NCBI RefSeq assembly: GCF_013167895.1 | Contig: NZ_BLWC01000001.1 | Location: 124,001-188,000 of the forward strand | Direction: 5' to 3' | Source of the DNA: Streptomyces fulvorobeus | GTDB lineage: Bacteria > Actinomycetota > Actinomycetes > Streptomycetales > Streptomycetaceae | Length of the DNA: 64,000 nt | In this document: positions 41,631 to 51,032 of the stretch, piece by piece | How the letters are laid out: every line of letters begins with the position of its first letter | Numbering within the stretch: the stretch's first letter is position 1 | Notes under the pieces: model-generated | Told to the model about the DNA's origin: nothing | The model's database searches: none | What the model saw: the letters and a program-made list of their open reading frames with translations, nothing else | Made by a program: the position numbers and the translations under genes

Positions 41631-44408
41631 ATGCAAGCCTCCTTCTCCAGACCTGCCGCGGTGACGGTGCTGGCCCTCGCCCTGGCCGCCGTCGGCCTGG
41701 GCCCTGCCGCGACCCCGGCGGCAGCCGCGGTCATCCCCGCCGGTTCGGGCAGTTACTCCGACGCCCGACCCGCCGGCACCTCAGGACCCACCACGAACAC
41801 GGGCGCCCCCGTCACGCCCAAGCTCACCGCGGCGGCGCGGGACAAGCCGGTCCCCACCAACGACTGGTGGACCTCGCTGGCCTACCAGCGCTACGGCGAC
41901 AACCCGTACTCCACCCCCATGTACGGGCACCCGCTCACCTACCAGGCCACCTCGGGCGGGCTGGAGGTCGGCTACCCGACCACGCCCGCCGTCGTCGGGG
42001 GCGGCCGCCAGTACGAGTTCCCCCACAAGGCCGACCTCACCGTGGGCCTCAGCGGCCTCAACTCGCCGGACACCAAAGCCGATGACTGGTCCGACTGGAC
42101 GGTCACCCCGTACTGGTCGGACGGCGCCCGCACGCTGCGTACGACCATCGGGCACGGCATGCCCTTCGTATACGCCAAGGGCTCGGGCGGGGACGCGCGG
42201 ATCACCACCGCCGGTGCTCCGACCGTCTTCGCGGACAACGGCAACGTCCTCGGCATCACCGTCGCCGGACACCACTACGCGCTCTTCGCGCCCACGGGCA
42301 GCGACTGGACGGTCTCCGGCTCGGCCATCACCGCCGGGCTAGGCGGGAAGGACTACTTCTCCCTCGCCGTGCTGCCGTCCACCGACGCGCTCGCGACCTA
42401 CCGCAAGTACGCCTTCAGCTTCGTCACCGGTTCCCGGGTGAACTGGGAGTCGACCGGCGGCACCGTCAAGGCGACCTACAGCCTGACCACCGAGGCCAAG
42501 GAGGGCACCGAACGCGGCACGCTCCAGGCGCTCTACCGGCACCAGTGGCTGCACACGTCCGACCCCCTGACGCCGTACACGTACGTCTCCCCGCGCGGCA
42601 TCATGAAGGTGCGGGAGTCCGCCTCCTTCACCACCAGCCAGAAGAACTCCGGCGTGCTGCCCGCGCTTCCCGCGTCCAGCGGTGTCGACAAGGCGCGGCT
42701 GACCGGGTATCTCAACGAGGTGGCGAACGCCTCCGATCCGTTCTCCGGCGCCAGCGACACCTACTGGACCGGCAAGGCGCTCGGCCGGCTCGCCCAGCTC
42801 GTGCCCGTGGCCGAACAGATAGGCCAGCCGGGCATCCGGGACAAGCTGCTCGGCCTGATGAAGGGCCGGCTGCAGGAGTGGTTCACCGCGGGCGGGGCCA
42901 GTGAGTTCAGTTACGACAAGAGCTGGAAGACGCTGACCGGCTACCCGGCCTCCTACGGCAGCGACACCGAGCTCAACGACCACCACTTCCACTACAGCTA
43001 CTACGTGTACGCGGCGGCGATCGTCGCCCAGTACGACCAGGCGTGGGCCGCCGACTCCGCCTGGGGCACCATGGTCAAGACCCTGGTGCGCGACGCGGCC
43101 AACCCCAGCCGCACGGACACCGCCTACCCGTTCCTGCGCGGCTTCGACGTCTACGCGGGCCACAGCTGGGCCTCGGGCCACCAGGGATTCGGCGCGGGCA
43201 ACAACCAGGAGTCCTCGTCGGAGTCCATCAACCTCAGCGCCGGTCTCGTCCTGTGGGGAGCGGCCACGGGTGACACGGCACTGCGGGACCTCGGCAGCTA
43301 CCTGCTGACCACCGAGTCGGAAGCGATCACGCAGTACTGGTTCGACGCGAACCAGCAGGTCTTCCCGAGCTCCTTCGGCCACGACACGGTGGGAATGGTC
43401 TGGGGCAGCGGGGGCGCGTACTCCACCTGGTGGACCGCCAACCCGGAGGAGATCCACGGCATCAACGTCCTCCCCGTCACCGGGGGTTCGCTGCATCTGG
43501 CCCGCGAGAAGGCCGCGATCAAGCGCAACATCGCGGAGATGGAACGCGAGAACGGCGGACCGGCCGTCGAGTGGCGCGACCTGCTGTGGGAGTTCGAGTC
43601 ACTGGCCGATCCCGCCGCAGCGAAGGCCAAGTGGGACGCGGGCCACGCGGGTTACGGTCCCGAGCAGGGCGAGTCCAAGGCCCACACCTACCACTGGATC
43701 GCGACGCTCGACACTCTGGGCGCCCCCGACATGACGATCAGCGGGAACATTCCGACGTCCGCCGTCTTCGTGAAGAACGGCGTGCGCACCTACACGGCCC
43801 ACAACCACGGCTCCACCGCGCGTACCGTCACCTTCTCCGACGGCGCGACCCTCTCCGTACCGGCTCGCTCCACGGCCACCGGCACGGGCACGGGCGGTGG
43901 AGACCCGGGGCCTGACCCGGATCCGACCACGGGCAACACCTTCCGGCTGAAGTCGGGCGGCGTCCTCACCACCGCGACGGACGGCGCCGCGGGCGCGGAC
44001 ACAGTGGCCTCCGCCGAGGGCGTCAACCGGGACGGTACGCCGTACAGGCCGGCGGTCTACGAGGCCAGGAACGTCACCGGGACGCTGGCAGCGGGCGCGT
44101 CCACCACGTTCCGCCTGCGGGTGGACGCCGGCACGGCGGTGGGGCTCGCCCCGCAGGTCAGGGTCAGCTACGACCTCACCGGAGACGGCACCTTCGACCG
44201 GGCCGAGACCTTCCGCTACTTCGCCACCGACCCGGTGACGGGCTGGGAGGAGTACACCCAGGCGGTGGGCACGAAGTCGGTGACCGGAAGCCTGGCCGCG
44301 CTCCGGGGCGGCACGGTCCGCCTGGAGATCTGGAATGCCCTGGGCAGAGCTACGTCCACCGTGCAGACCGGCACGGACGGGGCGGTGCTCAAGATCCCGT
44401 ACGTCTGA
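41631..44408 (+). CDS. secreted GH81 endo-beta-1,3-glucanase with C-terminal beta-domain
   Basis: The 925-residue enzyme has a signal peptide (AAVTVLALALAAVGLGPAA, cleavage near AAAA-V). The catalytic domain spans residues ~60-740 with GH81 hallmarks: TNDWWTSLAYQRYGDNPYS at the start, TELNDHHFHYSYYVYAAAI (catalytic aspartate region) and AGNNQESSSESINLSAGL (catalytic glutamates). It hydrolyses beta-1,3-glucans such as fungal cell wall or laminarin. A proline/glycine linker (GGGDPGPDPDPTTG) leads to a ~150-residue C-terminal beta-sandwich (FRLKSGGVLTTATDGAAG ...), likely a binding or attachment domain. ATG 41631 starts the signal peptide. The gene stands alone behind a LacI-type operator. Confidence 0.92.
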   Translation: MQASFSRPAAVTVLALALAAVGLGPAATPAAAAVIPAGSGSYSDARPAGTSGPTTNTGAPVTPKLTAAARDKPVPTNDWWTSLAYQRYGDNPYSTPMYGHPLTYQATSGGLEVGYPTTPAVVGGGRQYEFPHKADLTVGLSGLNSPDTKADDWSDWTVTPYWSDGARTLRTTIGHGMPFVYAKGSGGDARITTAGAPTVFADNGNVLGITVAGHHYALFAPTGSDWTVSGSAITAGLGGKDYFSLAVLPSTDALATYRKYAFSFVTGSRVNWESTGGTVKATYSLTTEAKEGTERGTLQALYRHQWLHTSDPLTPYTYVSPRGIMKVRESASFTTSQKNSGVLPALPASSGVDKARLTGYLNEVANASDPFSGASDTYWTGKALGRLAQLVPVAEQIGQPGIRDKLLGLMKGRLQEWFTAGGASEFSYDKSWKTLTGYPASYGSDTELNDHHFHYSYYVYAAAIVAQYDQAWAADSAWGTMVKTLVRDAANPSRTDTAYPFLRGFDVYAGHSWASGHQGFGAGNNQESSSESINLSAGLVLWGAATGDTALRDLGSYLLTTESEAITQYWFDANQQVFPSSFGHDTVGMVWGSGGAYSTWWTANPEEIHGINVLPVTGGSLHLAREKAAIKRNIAEMERENGGPAVEWRDLLWEFESLADPAAAKAKWDAGHAGYGPEQGESKAHTYHWIATLDTLGAPDMTISGNIPTSAVFVKNGVRTYTAHNHGSTARTVTFSDGATLSVPARSTATGTGTGGGDPGPDPDPTTGNTFRLKSGGVLTTATDGAAGADTVASAEGVNRDGTPYRPAVYEARNVTGTLAAGASTTFRLRVDAGTAVGLAPQVRVSYDLTGDGTFDRAETFRYFATDPVTGWEEYTQAVGTKSVTGSLAALRGGTVRLEIWNALGRATSTVQTGTDGAVLKIPYV

Positions 44409-44437
44409 CCGTCCACGCGGACGTCTGACAGCGGCAC

Positions 44438-44507
44438 ACCGGCCACCTCCGGCCGGTAGACCCCACGTGCGGCGGGTTTCGGGCCACTCAGGCCGAGGCC
44501 CGCCGCA
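44438..44507. terminator. hairpins between GH81 and LacI genes
   Basis: ACCGGCC/GGCCGGT (44438-44444 with 44451-44457) is followed by the longer pair TGCGGCGGG/CCCGCCGCA (44468-44476 with 44499-44507), which reaches into the LacI stop region. Together they can end both convergent transcripts. Confidence 0.5.
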
Positions 44508-45528
44508 CCAGTGTGGTCGGGGTGATCACGGAGTCGGAGCCGGCGGCGTCCGCGGAGTCCCCGCTGAGCTGGCGCAGCAGCATCCGCGCCATCAGCCGGC
44601 CCTGGCCCTCGACGTCCTGCCGCACGGTGGTCAGCGGCGGATCGGTGGCCTCCGATACCGAGTCCATGTCGTCGAAGCCGACGAGCGCCACCTCTTCGGG
44701 CACCCGGATTCCCCGCTCCCGCAGCACGCGCAGCGCGCCGGAGGCCATCAGGTCGTTGGCCGCGAACACGGCGTCGAGTCCGGGCCGCCGCTCCAGCAGC
44801 TCGGCCATCGCCCGCGCCCCGCTCTCCACGGTGAACCCTCCCTCGGCGACGAGCGCCGGGTCCACGCCGGGCAGGATGTCCTGGTAGCCGTGGAGCCGGT
44901 CCAGGGCGGAGGTCTGGTCGAGCGGCCCCGCGATGTGCGCGATGTGCTGCCTTCCGAGGTCCCGCAGGCACCGTACGGCTGCCCGCGCACCGCCGCGGTT
45001 GTCGGCGTCCACGTACGGCACGGCACGGTCGTCCCCGGCCACGCCCCAGCTCGGCCGCCCCCCGTACACCGTCGGCATCCCGGCCCGCCGGGTGATCGCG
45101 GGCAGCGGATCGTCGGTGTGCAGCGAGAACGCCAGGGCTCCGTCGACGTGACCGCCGGACAGATAGCGTGCGACACGGGCGAAGTCGTCGGGGCCCTCCA
45201 CGATCAGGAGCACCAACTGTGTGTCGTGCGCGGCCAGTTCGCGGCTGATGCCCCGGAGCTGCTGGGAGAAGAACGGGTCGGAGAAGATGCGGTTCTCAGG
45301 CTCGGCTATGACGACGGCCACGGCTCCGGTGCGCCGGGTGACCAAGGTGCGGGCGGCGTGGTTGGGTACGTAGCCGAGCTCCTCGACCGCCTGCCGGACC
45401 TTGTCGACCAGTGGCTTGCGTACCCCGTCGCCCCCGTTGACGACCCGGGACGCGGTGGCCCGGGAGACACCGGCGAGCGCCGCGACCGCTTCCAGGGTGG
45501 GGCGGGGCCCGGGGAGCTGCTTGGGCAA
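44488..45528 (-). CDS. LacI family transcriptional regulator
   Basis: The 346-residue protein has an N-terminal LacI helix-turn-helix (TLEAVAALAGVSRATASRVVNGG), the hinge helix region YVPNHAARTLVTRRTGAVAV, and a periplasmic-binding-type sensor domain (DGALAFSLHTDDPLP, PYVDADNRGGARAAV, DAVFAANDLMASGAL, VALVGFDDMD). It should bind a sugar effector and repress glycoside-use genes. A perfect LacI-type palindrome in front of the convergent GH81 gene makes it the likely repressor of that glucanase, probably released by a beta-glucan oligosaccharide. Confidence 0.93.
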   Translation of the reverse strand: MPKQLPGPRPTLEAVAALAGVSRATASRVVNGGDGVRKPLVDKVRQAVEELGYVPNHAARTLVTRRTGAVAVVIAEPENRIFSDPFFSQQLRGISRELAAHDTQLVLLIVEGPDDFARVARYLSGGHVDGALAFSLHTDDPLPAITRRAGMPTVYGGRPSWGVAGDDRAVPYVDADNRGGARAAVRCLRDLGRQHIAHIAGPLDQTSALDRLHGYQDILPGVDPALVAEGGFTVESGARAMAELLERRPGLDAVFAANDLMASGALRVLRERGIRVPEEVALVGFDDMDSVSEATDPPLTTVRQDVEGQGRLMARMLLRQLSGDSADAAGSDSVITPTTLVRRASA

Positions 45529-45680
45529 GGCGTGAACTCCTCGTGGCTGGACGGCGGCCGTACGGGCCGACCATGGCGGCCACCGGACCGGCTACAGCCT
45601 AACGCCGCCCCGTGGGCGCGATCGGACCACGTGCGTGATCTCGTGCCCGGCCCGGCCTGCGTCCGAGCGGGACCCCTCGC

Positions 45681-45842
45681 TCAGTCGGCCTGCTTCTGCC
45701 ACATCTTGACGGCCGTCCTGGGATTGGACGCGGAGTTCGACTTGTGGGTCACCGAGCAGCGGTACTGCTTGCCCAGATAGGTGACCCGGTCGTTGGCCGT
45801 GTACTGCCGGTTGACTTTCCACTCCGAGAATCCCGCTGCCAT
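45681..45842 (-). CDS. 53-residue chitin-binding-like (CBM5/12) single-domain protein
   Basis: The product is essentially one small carbohydrate-binding module: F-S-E-W then QYTANDRVTYLGKQYRCSV, THKSNSASNPRTAVKMWQKQ. The spaced aromatics (W8, Y14, Y22, Y27, W48) and the motif V-x-Y-x-G-x-x-Y-x-C followed by H and a final W are typical of CBM5/12 domains of chitinases, which are normally attached to a catalytic domain. No signal peptide is present, so how it would leave the cell is unclear. ATG 45842 has GGAAAGGAAG upstream. It may be a stand-alone lectin-like protein or a detached fragment. Confidence 0.65.
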   Translation of the reverse strand: MAAGFSEWKVNRQYTANDRVTYLGKQYRCSVTHKSNSASNPRTAVKMWQKQAD

Positions 45843-46034
45843 GTGAGGACTTCCTTTCCGCGGACCGACACGCTGTCGGCCTGCGGGGATCTTCCCACGT
45901 GCAGCGGGGGCTCCCGTCCCGCCGGACCCCGCTCACCGCGGAAGGGCCGGTAGGCCCGGCACGGACTGGAACCGGTACGGGCGGAGCGGCCGGCCACGCG
46001 AGCGCGCGCCCCGGGTCCCCCTTGGGCGCCCGGC

Positions 46035-48113
46035 TCACCTGCGGATACGGGCGATGAGCAGAGCCACGTCGTCGTGGTCGCCGGGGTGGCGCAGCGTGGC
46101 CAGCAGGCCGTCGCAGGTCTCCTCCAGGGTGCGGTGGCGCCCGTCGAGGTGGCTGAGGAGCATGTCCAGCCGGGTGTCGATGTCCTGGTCGCGGGTCTCG
46201 ACCAGGCCGTCGGTGTACAGGAGCAGCTGGTCGCCCGGGTCCAGGTCCACGCAGGTGGTGCGGAAGGGGACACCGCCCACGCCGAGCGGGGCGCCGGTGG
46301 GCAGGTCGAGAAGGCGGGGCCGGTGTCCGGGCCGCATGTGGACCGGGGGCAGGTGCCCGGCGGTGGAGATGCGGCACTGGGCGCTGTGCGGGTCGTAGAG
46401 CGCGTAGACGCAGGTCGCGATGTACGGGGCGAGTCCGGCGGTGATCCTGTCGAGGTTGCGCAGTACGTCCGCGGGTGACAGGTCGAGGCCGGCGAGTGTC
46501 TGAGTGGCGGTGCGGAGCCGTCCCATGGTGGTGGCGGCGTTGATGCCGCTGCCCATGACGTCGCCCACGACGAGGGCGGTCCTGTCGCCGGTGAGGGAGA
46601 GGACGTCGTACCAGTCGCCGCCCACCTCGATCGCGGCGCCCGCGGGCTGGTAGCGGGAGGCGACCTCCAGTCCGTACAGGCTCGGGGGCGGGTCGGGCAG
46701 AAGGCTGCGCTGGAGAGTGAGTGCCGTGTCGCGCTGCGCCTGGTACCAGCGGGCGTTGTCGATACACACGGCTGCGCGGGCAGCCAGCTCCCCGGCGAGA
46801 GTGGCGTCGTCCTCGGTGAAGGGCAACGGATTGCGTGCGCGTACGAGGTCGAGGGCGCCGAGTACCTCGCCCCGGGCGATCAGCGGGACGGCCAGGTAGG
46901 AGTGGACGCCCGCCTCGGTGAGGAGCGCGGCGGCGTGGGAGTCGCGGGCGATGAGACGCAGATCGGCCTCGCCGACGTACGGCACCATGACGGGACGGCG
47001 GGTGTTGACGCAGCGGGCGACGAGTCGTTCGGAGTCGTAGCGGACCACGTCGCCCGGCGGGTCGGCTGCTCCCAGGGCGGTGGTGGGGTAGGCGGTGACG
47101 ACGGCCAGAGCGCGGAACACCGCGGGTCCGTGCGAGGGGTCGGGGATGCGATGCCTGTGGAGGGCGGACTCCAGGACGTCCACCGCGGCCATGTCGGCGA
47201 GTTCGGGCACGGCGACGTCGGCGAGTTCCTGGGCCGTCTGGTCCAGGTCCAGGGTGGTGCCGATGCGCACGGACGCGTCGGCGACGACGGTGAGGCGGTG
47301 CCGGGCGCGTTCGGCGTCCAGGGCGGCGCGGTGCCGGCCGGTCACGTCCACGGCCGAGACACCGACGCCGAGAATCCGGCCGCCGGAGTCCTCAAGCCGG
47401 TAGAAGGAGACCGACCAGGCGTGCTCGGTTTCGGGGTCGGCGTGGGTGCGGCCCACCGTGTACTGGTCCACCAGCGGCACGCCCGTGTCCAATACCTGCC
47501 GCATGGCTGACTCGACGGTGTCGGCGTCCAGGAACGGCAGTGCCTCCCGCACACCGCGGCCTAGATGGCCCTGGGCGGACAGGCCGTTGATCCGCTCCAG
47601 AGCGGGGTTCACCATGACGTAGCGCAGGTCCGTGTCCACGACCGCCAGTCCGATCGGTGACTGGTCGACCAACCGGACGGAGAGAGCCAGGTCGCGCTCC
47701 ACCCGCCGCAGCGTCGCCTGGTCGGTGGCCAGGCCGAGGGCGTACACGTCCCCGCGGTCGTCCGTCAGGCGCATGTTGCGGAATTCCAGCAGCCGCGTAC
47801 CGCCGTCCTTGTGCCGTACGGGGAAGGTGCCCGCCCAGGTCCCCTCGCCGCCCATCACCTCACCGAAGAGCCGGAGCACCAGGTCCACGTGGGCCTCCGC
47901 CACGAGCAACTGCATGGCGAGCCGCCCGAGCGCCTCCTCGGCCGTGTAACCGATCAGTGCCTGCGCCTGTGGACTCCAGAAGACGATCCGGCCGTCCGAG
48001 TCCAGAACGATCGCCGCGACCCCGAGCACGTCCAGCAGCCCTCCCGGCGGTGAGCCGCCCATCCTGACCCGTCCGGCAGGGCCCAGATCGTCCTGCGATC
48101 CGTCTGTAGCCAT
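46035..48113 (-). CDS. PAS-PAS-GAF-SpoIIE serine phosphatase
   Basis: The 692-residue protein has two PAS domains (residues ~25-135, IVLDSDGRIVFWSPQAQALIG; and ~145-265, GLAVVDTDLRYVMVNPALERI), a GAF domain (~275-450, ending DDATLAGELAARAAVCIDNARW) and a C-terminal SpoIIE/PP2C phosphatase (~470-690) with metal-site motifs VGGDWYDVL, LVVGDVMGSGINAA, STAGHLPPV, LLLYTDGLVETRDQ and DHDDVALLIARI. Such proteins dephosphorylate anti-anti-sigma (STAS) proteins in response to signals sensed by PAS/GAF domains. The ligand and partner are not identifiable; no STAS gene is adjacent. Confidence 0.93.
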   Translation of the reverse strand: MATDGSQDDLGPAGRVRMGGSPPGGLLDVLGVAAIVLDSDGRIVFWSPQAQALIGYTAEEALGRLAMQLLVAEAHVDLVLRLFGEVMGGEGTWAGTFPVRHKDGGTRLLEFRNMRLTDDRGDVYALGLATDQATLRRVERDLALSVRLVDQSPIGLAVVDTDLRYVMVNPALERINGLSAQGHLGRGVREALPFLDADTVESAMRQVLDTGVPLVDQYTVGRTHADPETEHAWSVSFYRLEDSGGRILGVGVSAVDVTGRHRAALDAERARHRLTVVADASVRIGTTLDLDQTAQELADVAVPELADMAAVDVLESALHRHRIPDPSHGPAVFRALAVVTAYPTTALGAADPPGDVVRYDSERLVARCVNTRRPVMVPYVGEADLRLIARDSHAAALLTEAGVHSYLAVPLIARGEVLGALDLVRARNPLPFTEDDATLAGELAARAAVCIDNARWYQAQRDTALTLQRSLLPDPPPSLYGLEVASRYQPAGAAIEVGGDWYDVLSLTGDRTALVVGDVMGSGINAATTMGRLRTATQTLAGLDLSPADVLRNLDRITAGLAPYIATCVYALYDPHSAQCRISTAGHLPPVHMRPGHRPRLLDLPTGAPLGVGGVPFRTTCVDLDPGDQLLLYTDGLVETRDQDIDTRLDMLLSHLDGRHRTLEETCDGLLATLRHPGDHDDVALLIARIRR

Positions 48114-48223
48114 TCTCTGCCGCTCCTTCCGCCCCGCAGGCAGGCCGGGTGGGTGATCGCTCTCCTCGGCAGGCGCCGTGGCCCCTCCCCATACTCCCCC
48201 GCCCGGGCCGCACCCGCAGCGCT

Positions 48224-48250
48224 CCGCCCGGAAGAGGCACTTCCGGGCGG
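48224..48250 (-). terminator. hairpin terminator of the HelD-type gene
   Basis: CCGCCCGGAAG (48224-48234) and CTTCCGGGCGG (48240-48250) are perfect complements over a five-base loop. It lies 91 bases after the HelD-type stop and before the SpoIIE phosphatase on the same strand, so it separates the two transcripts. Confidence 0.7.
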
Positions 48251-48341
48251 TGACCTGTGTGCCGGAGGTGCCGGAGGCCGGTCCGAAGCCCTCCGGGAAC
48301 CTGGACCCTCTTCGCGCGCACCGCCGGTCCGCCCGCGCCCG

Positions 48342-50402
48342 TTACGGCTCGAAGGCCCGCAGTGCGAGTGGCAGCTGCCTGGCATGCACGATGTGCAGGC
48401 GGGTGACGGCCCGGGTGACGGCCACGTACAAGCGATTCAGTCCACGGGGCTCGGCCTCGACGATGGCGGCCGGCTCCACCACGACGACGTGGTCGTACTC
48501 CAGCCCCTTGGCAGCGGAGGCCGGCACCACCGTGACCCGTGCGCCCAGGGTGTCCGGTCCCGCGGCGGCGATCCCGGCCGCGGTGAGAGCCACGCGCAGC
48601 CCGCGGGAGTCGGCGTCGGCCGCGATGACACCGACGGAACCGGCGTACACCAGTGCTGCCCGCACTGCGGCGACGGCAGCGGTCGCCGTGTCATCGGCCG
48701 GCGTGACGGTCACCTCGCCGTCGCGGCGCAGGGTGCGGGACGGGGGCACGTCGACGTCCAGTTGGGCCAGCAGGCGGTTGGCGAGTCCGGCGACAGCGGC
48801 GGGCACGCGGAAGCCGGTGGTCAGGGGCGTGACGACGGCTTCGGGCCTGCCCAGGTGGGAGAGGAGCCGTGGCCAGTCGCGGGCGGCCCAGGGGGTGGTG
48901 CCCTGGGCGAGGTCACCGAGGACGGTGAGCGAGCCGGAGGCGGAGCGCCGGGCGATGGCTCGGCACTGCATGGGTGAGAGGTCCTGCGCCTCGTCGATCA
49001 CGATGTGCCCGTAGCCGGCGGGGCGCTCGATCATCCCGGCGAGTTCGTCGAGGAGTACGAGGTCGGCCGACGACCACCGGGCCGACCTGTGGGAGCGCGG
49101 CGGCCTGCTCCACAGGAGCGCGCTCTGCTCGGCCGTGTCGAGTACGCCCACGGCCGCGGCGGCGAGCAGGTCCGGACGGCCGAGCAGCTCCGCGAGGACC
49201 CCCTCGGGCCGTACGGCGGGCCAGACGGCGTCGAGCGCCGCGGTGAGCGGGCGCGCCCGGGACACCTTCTGGACCCAGAGCTCGGTGCGCGGGCCCGCAC
49301 GACGCTCGGCCTGTTGCTGGACGGCGCGCACGACACGGGTGCGGACCCGTTCGCGTCCCACGGCGTACGGAGGCTCCTCGGACCGTACGTCCTGGACGAT
49401 TCGCGCCAGCTCGTCGGCCGGGACGCGCCAGCGGTAGGAGCCGTCCGCCAGGGCGATGGAGGGCGCCCTGTCCGGGCTCACTCGGGCGTACAGCCCGCGG
49501 CGCAGGACGTCGGCGAGGCGGATGTCGTGCTTGACGAGGGCCGTGTGCTCGCCGTCGTGTGCCGTGACCGGATGACGGGCGATCTCGTCGTCGAGGGTGG
49601 ACTGCCGCACGCTCGTCTCGCCGAGGGAGGGGAGCACCTCGGAGATGTAGGAGAGGAAGGTGCGGTTGGGGCCGAGGATGAGCATTCCGCCGCGCCGGAT
49701 GCGCTGCGGGTAGGTGTAGAGGAGGTAGGCGGCCCGGTGCAGCCCGACCGCGGTCTTGCCGGTGCCGGGGGCGCCCTGAACGCAGAAGGTGGTCGCGAGC
49801 TCCTGCCGTACGAGATGGTCCTGCTCGGGCTGGATGGTGGCGGCGATGTCACGCATCGGCCCGATGCGGGGACGCTCGATCTCCCCGGCGACAATGCCGC
49901 TCTCCCAGCTCTCCCCCGCTTCGAGGTGCTCGTCCTCCAGGCTGGTCAGGTCGGCGCAGTCGCCGCGGCTCGCGTACGCCCAGCCGAAGCGGCGCCGGAC
50001 CGCGACACCCTGCGGATCACGAGGGCCCGCCTGGTAGAAGGCCCGGGCCACCGGGGCGCGCCAGTCGACGACGAGGGGCGGTGATGAGGGGTGGGACGTG
50101 ATGCGCAGACGCCCGATGTGGTAGCGCTGACCCGCGTGGTCACCCGCCGCATCGGCGTCCGTGCCGAAGTCGAGGCGTCCGAAGAACAGCGGCCCCTCAG
50201 GCAGTTCGCGGAACTCCTTCGCCCGCGACCGCAGCCGGTGGCCGAGCACTTCGGCGTCGGCGCCGGAGGCGGAGACGTCCTCGCCTACGGTCACCTGCTC
50301 CTGCGTACCGTCGATCATCGCGGCGAGCGCGGCGCGGCAGGCGTCGTGGAAGGATCGTTCCTGGTCAAGGGCGTCGGTGAGGACGAGGTCGGAGCGAGGC
50401 AT
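48342..50402 (-). CDS. HelD-family RNA polymerase-recycling ATPase (UvrD-like)
   Basis: The 686-residue protein is a superfamily I ATPase: Walker A in VQGAPGTGKTAVGLHRAAYLL, Walker B/DEAQ motif in HIVIDEAQDLSPMQCRAIARR, motif IV-VI pieces TPLTTGFRVPAAVAGLANRL and GLEYDHVVVVEP, RLYVAVTRAVTRL. The N-terminal ~120 residues (RSFHDACRAALAAMIDG, FFGRLDFG, YHIGRLRI, VVDWRAPVARAFYQ) are typical of HelD, not of UvrD/PcrA repair helicases. HelD removes stalled RNA polymerase; actinobacterial HelR versions can give rifamycin tolerance. ATG 50402 has GAGGGT directly before it. The upstream AT-rich stretch 50410-50450 is its promoter; no rifamycin-associated element was seen. Confidence 0.85.
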   Translation of the reverse strand: MPRSDLVLTDALDQERSFHDACRAALAAMIDGTQEQVTVGEDVSASGADAEVLGHRLRSRAKEFRELPEGPLFFGRLDFGTDADAAGDHAGQRYHIGRLRITSHPSSPPLVVDWRAPVARAFYQAGPRDPQGVAVRRRFGWAYASRGDCADLTSLEDEHLEAGESWESGIVAGEIERPRIGPMRDIAATIQPEQDHLVRQELATTFCVQGAPGTGKTAVGLHRAAYLLYTYPQRIRRGGMLILGPNRTFLSYISEVLPSLGETSVRQSTLDDEIARHPVTAHDGEHTALVKHDIRLADVLRRGLYARVSPDRAPSIALADGSYRWRVPADELARIVQDVRSEEPPYAVGRERVRTRVVRAVQQQAERRAGPRTELWVQKVSRARPLTAALDAVWPAVRPEGVLAELLGRPDLLAAAAVGVLDTAEQSALLWSRPPRSHRSARWSSADLVLLDELAGMIERPAGYGHIVIDEAQDLSPMQCRAIARRSASGSLTVLGDLAQGTTPWAARDWPRLLSHLGRPEAVVTPLTTGFRVPAAVAGLANRLLAQLDVDVPPSRTLRRDGEVTVTPADDTATAAVAAVRAALVYAGSVGVIAADADSRGLRVALTAAGIAAAGPDTLGARVTVVPASAAKGLEYDHVVVVEPAAIVEAEPRGLNRLYVAVTRAVTRLHIVHARQLPLALRAFEP

Positions 50403-50689
50403 ACCCTCACAGTAATGCAACCGCGTAATTTTCGTTACTTGGTTACGTTGACACCCGGTGATGGTGACCGCCTGGAGCCGGGCCGCCGTGTGCGAGGTGC
50501 GGACCGGCCGTCCCGGGCACCCCGTCGATTCGCCGGACGGGCCCCAGGCTTCCACGGCACGGAAGCCGTACACGGATGACGCCCTGGGCGATGAAGTACG
50601 AGGATCATCCGCACTGGGTACGGATACTCATCACAGGACCCCGGCTCCGCACCACCATGAGGGCACACACCGTCTCTCCGGGAGCACCA

Positions 50690-51016
50690 ATGACCGCTCG
50701 CACCCTCGCCCGACTGACCTTCGCCAACCCCGCTTCGGCGATATATCTCGGTCTCGTCGGCGCCTCCGTAGCCATCGCCACGGCGTTCACGCTGTTCAGC
50801 TCGGACCCCGGATTCATCTGGGTGTGGCCCGTCTTCTTCACCGCCCCCGCCTCGCTTCTCACCGTAGCTGTCGGCGGGTCGGTCCCGGGTGTCGACGACG
50901 TCCCCGCCTGGACCCTCCTGGGCGCGCTCATCGGCTGCGCGCTCATCCAGTCGTTCGTACTGGGAGCGCTCCTGGAGGCACTGCGCAGCCGCAGCCGGAG
51001 GACCGCACGCCGCTGA
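50690..51016 (+). CDS. SCO4225-type small membrane protein
   Basis: The 108-residue protein begins MTARTLARLTFANPASAIYL and has three hydrophobic helices (IYLGLVGASVAIATAFTLF, FIWVWPVFFTAPASLLTVAV, LLGALIGCALIQSFVLGALL) and a basic tail (RSRSRRTARR). This matches, from memory, the actinobacterial SCO4225 family, whose function is unknown. ATG 50690 has CGGGAG upstream; the longer open frame before it is not conserved in character. It converges on the quinone-reductase-like gene 16 bases away. Confidence 0.75.
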   Translation: MTARTLARLTFANPASAIYLGLVGASVAIATAFTLFSSDPGFIWVWPVFFTAPASLLTVAVGGSVPGVDDVPAWTLLGALIGCALIQSFVLGALLEALRSRSRRTARR

Positions 51017-51032
51017 CCCGGGCCGCGAAGGC

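Noticed and set aside
50403..50460. Rifamycin-associated element upstream of the HelD-type gene
   Set aside because: The expected GGGGCTTGC-type palindrome is not there; only AT-rich promoter-like sequence is visible.
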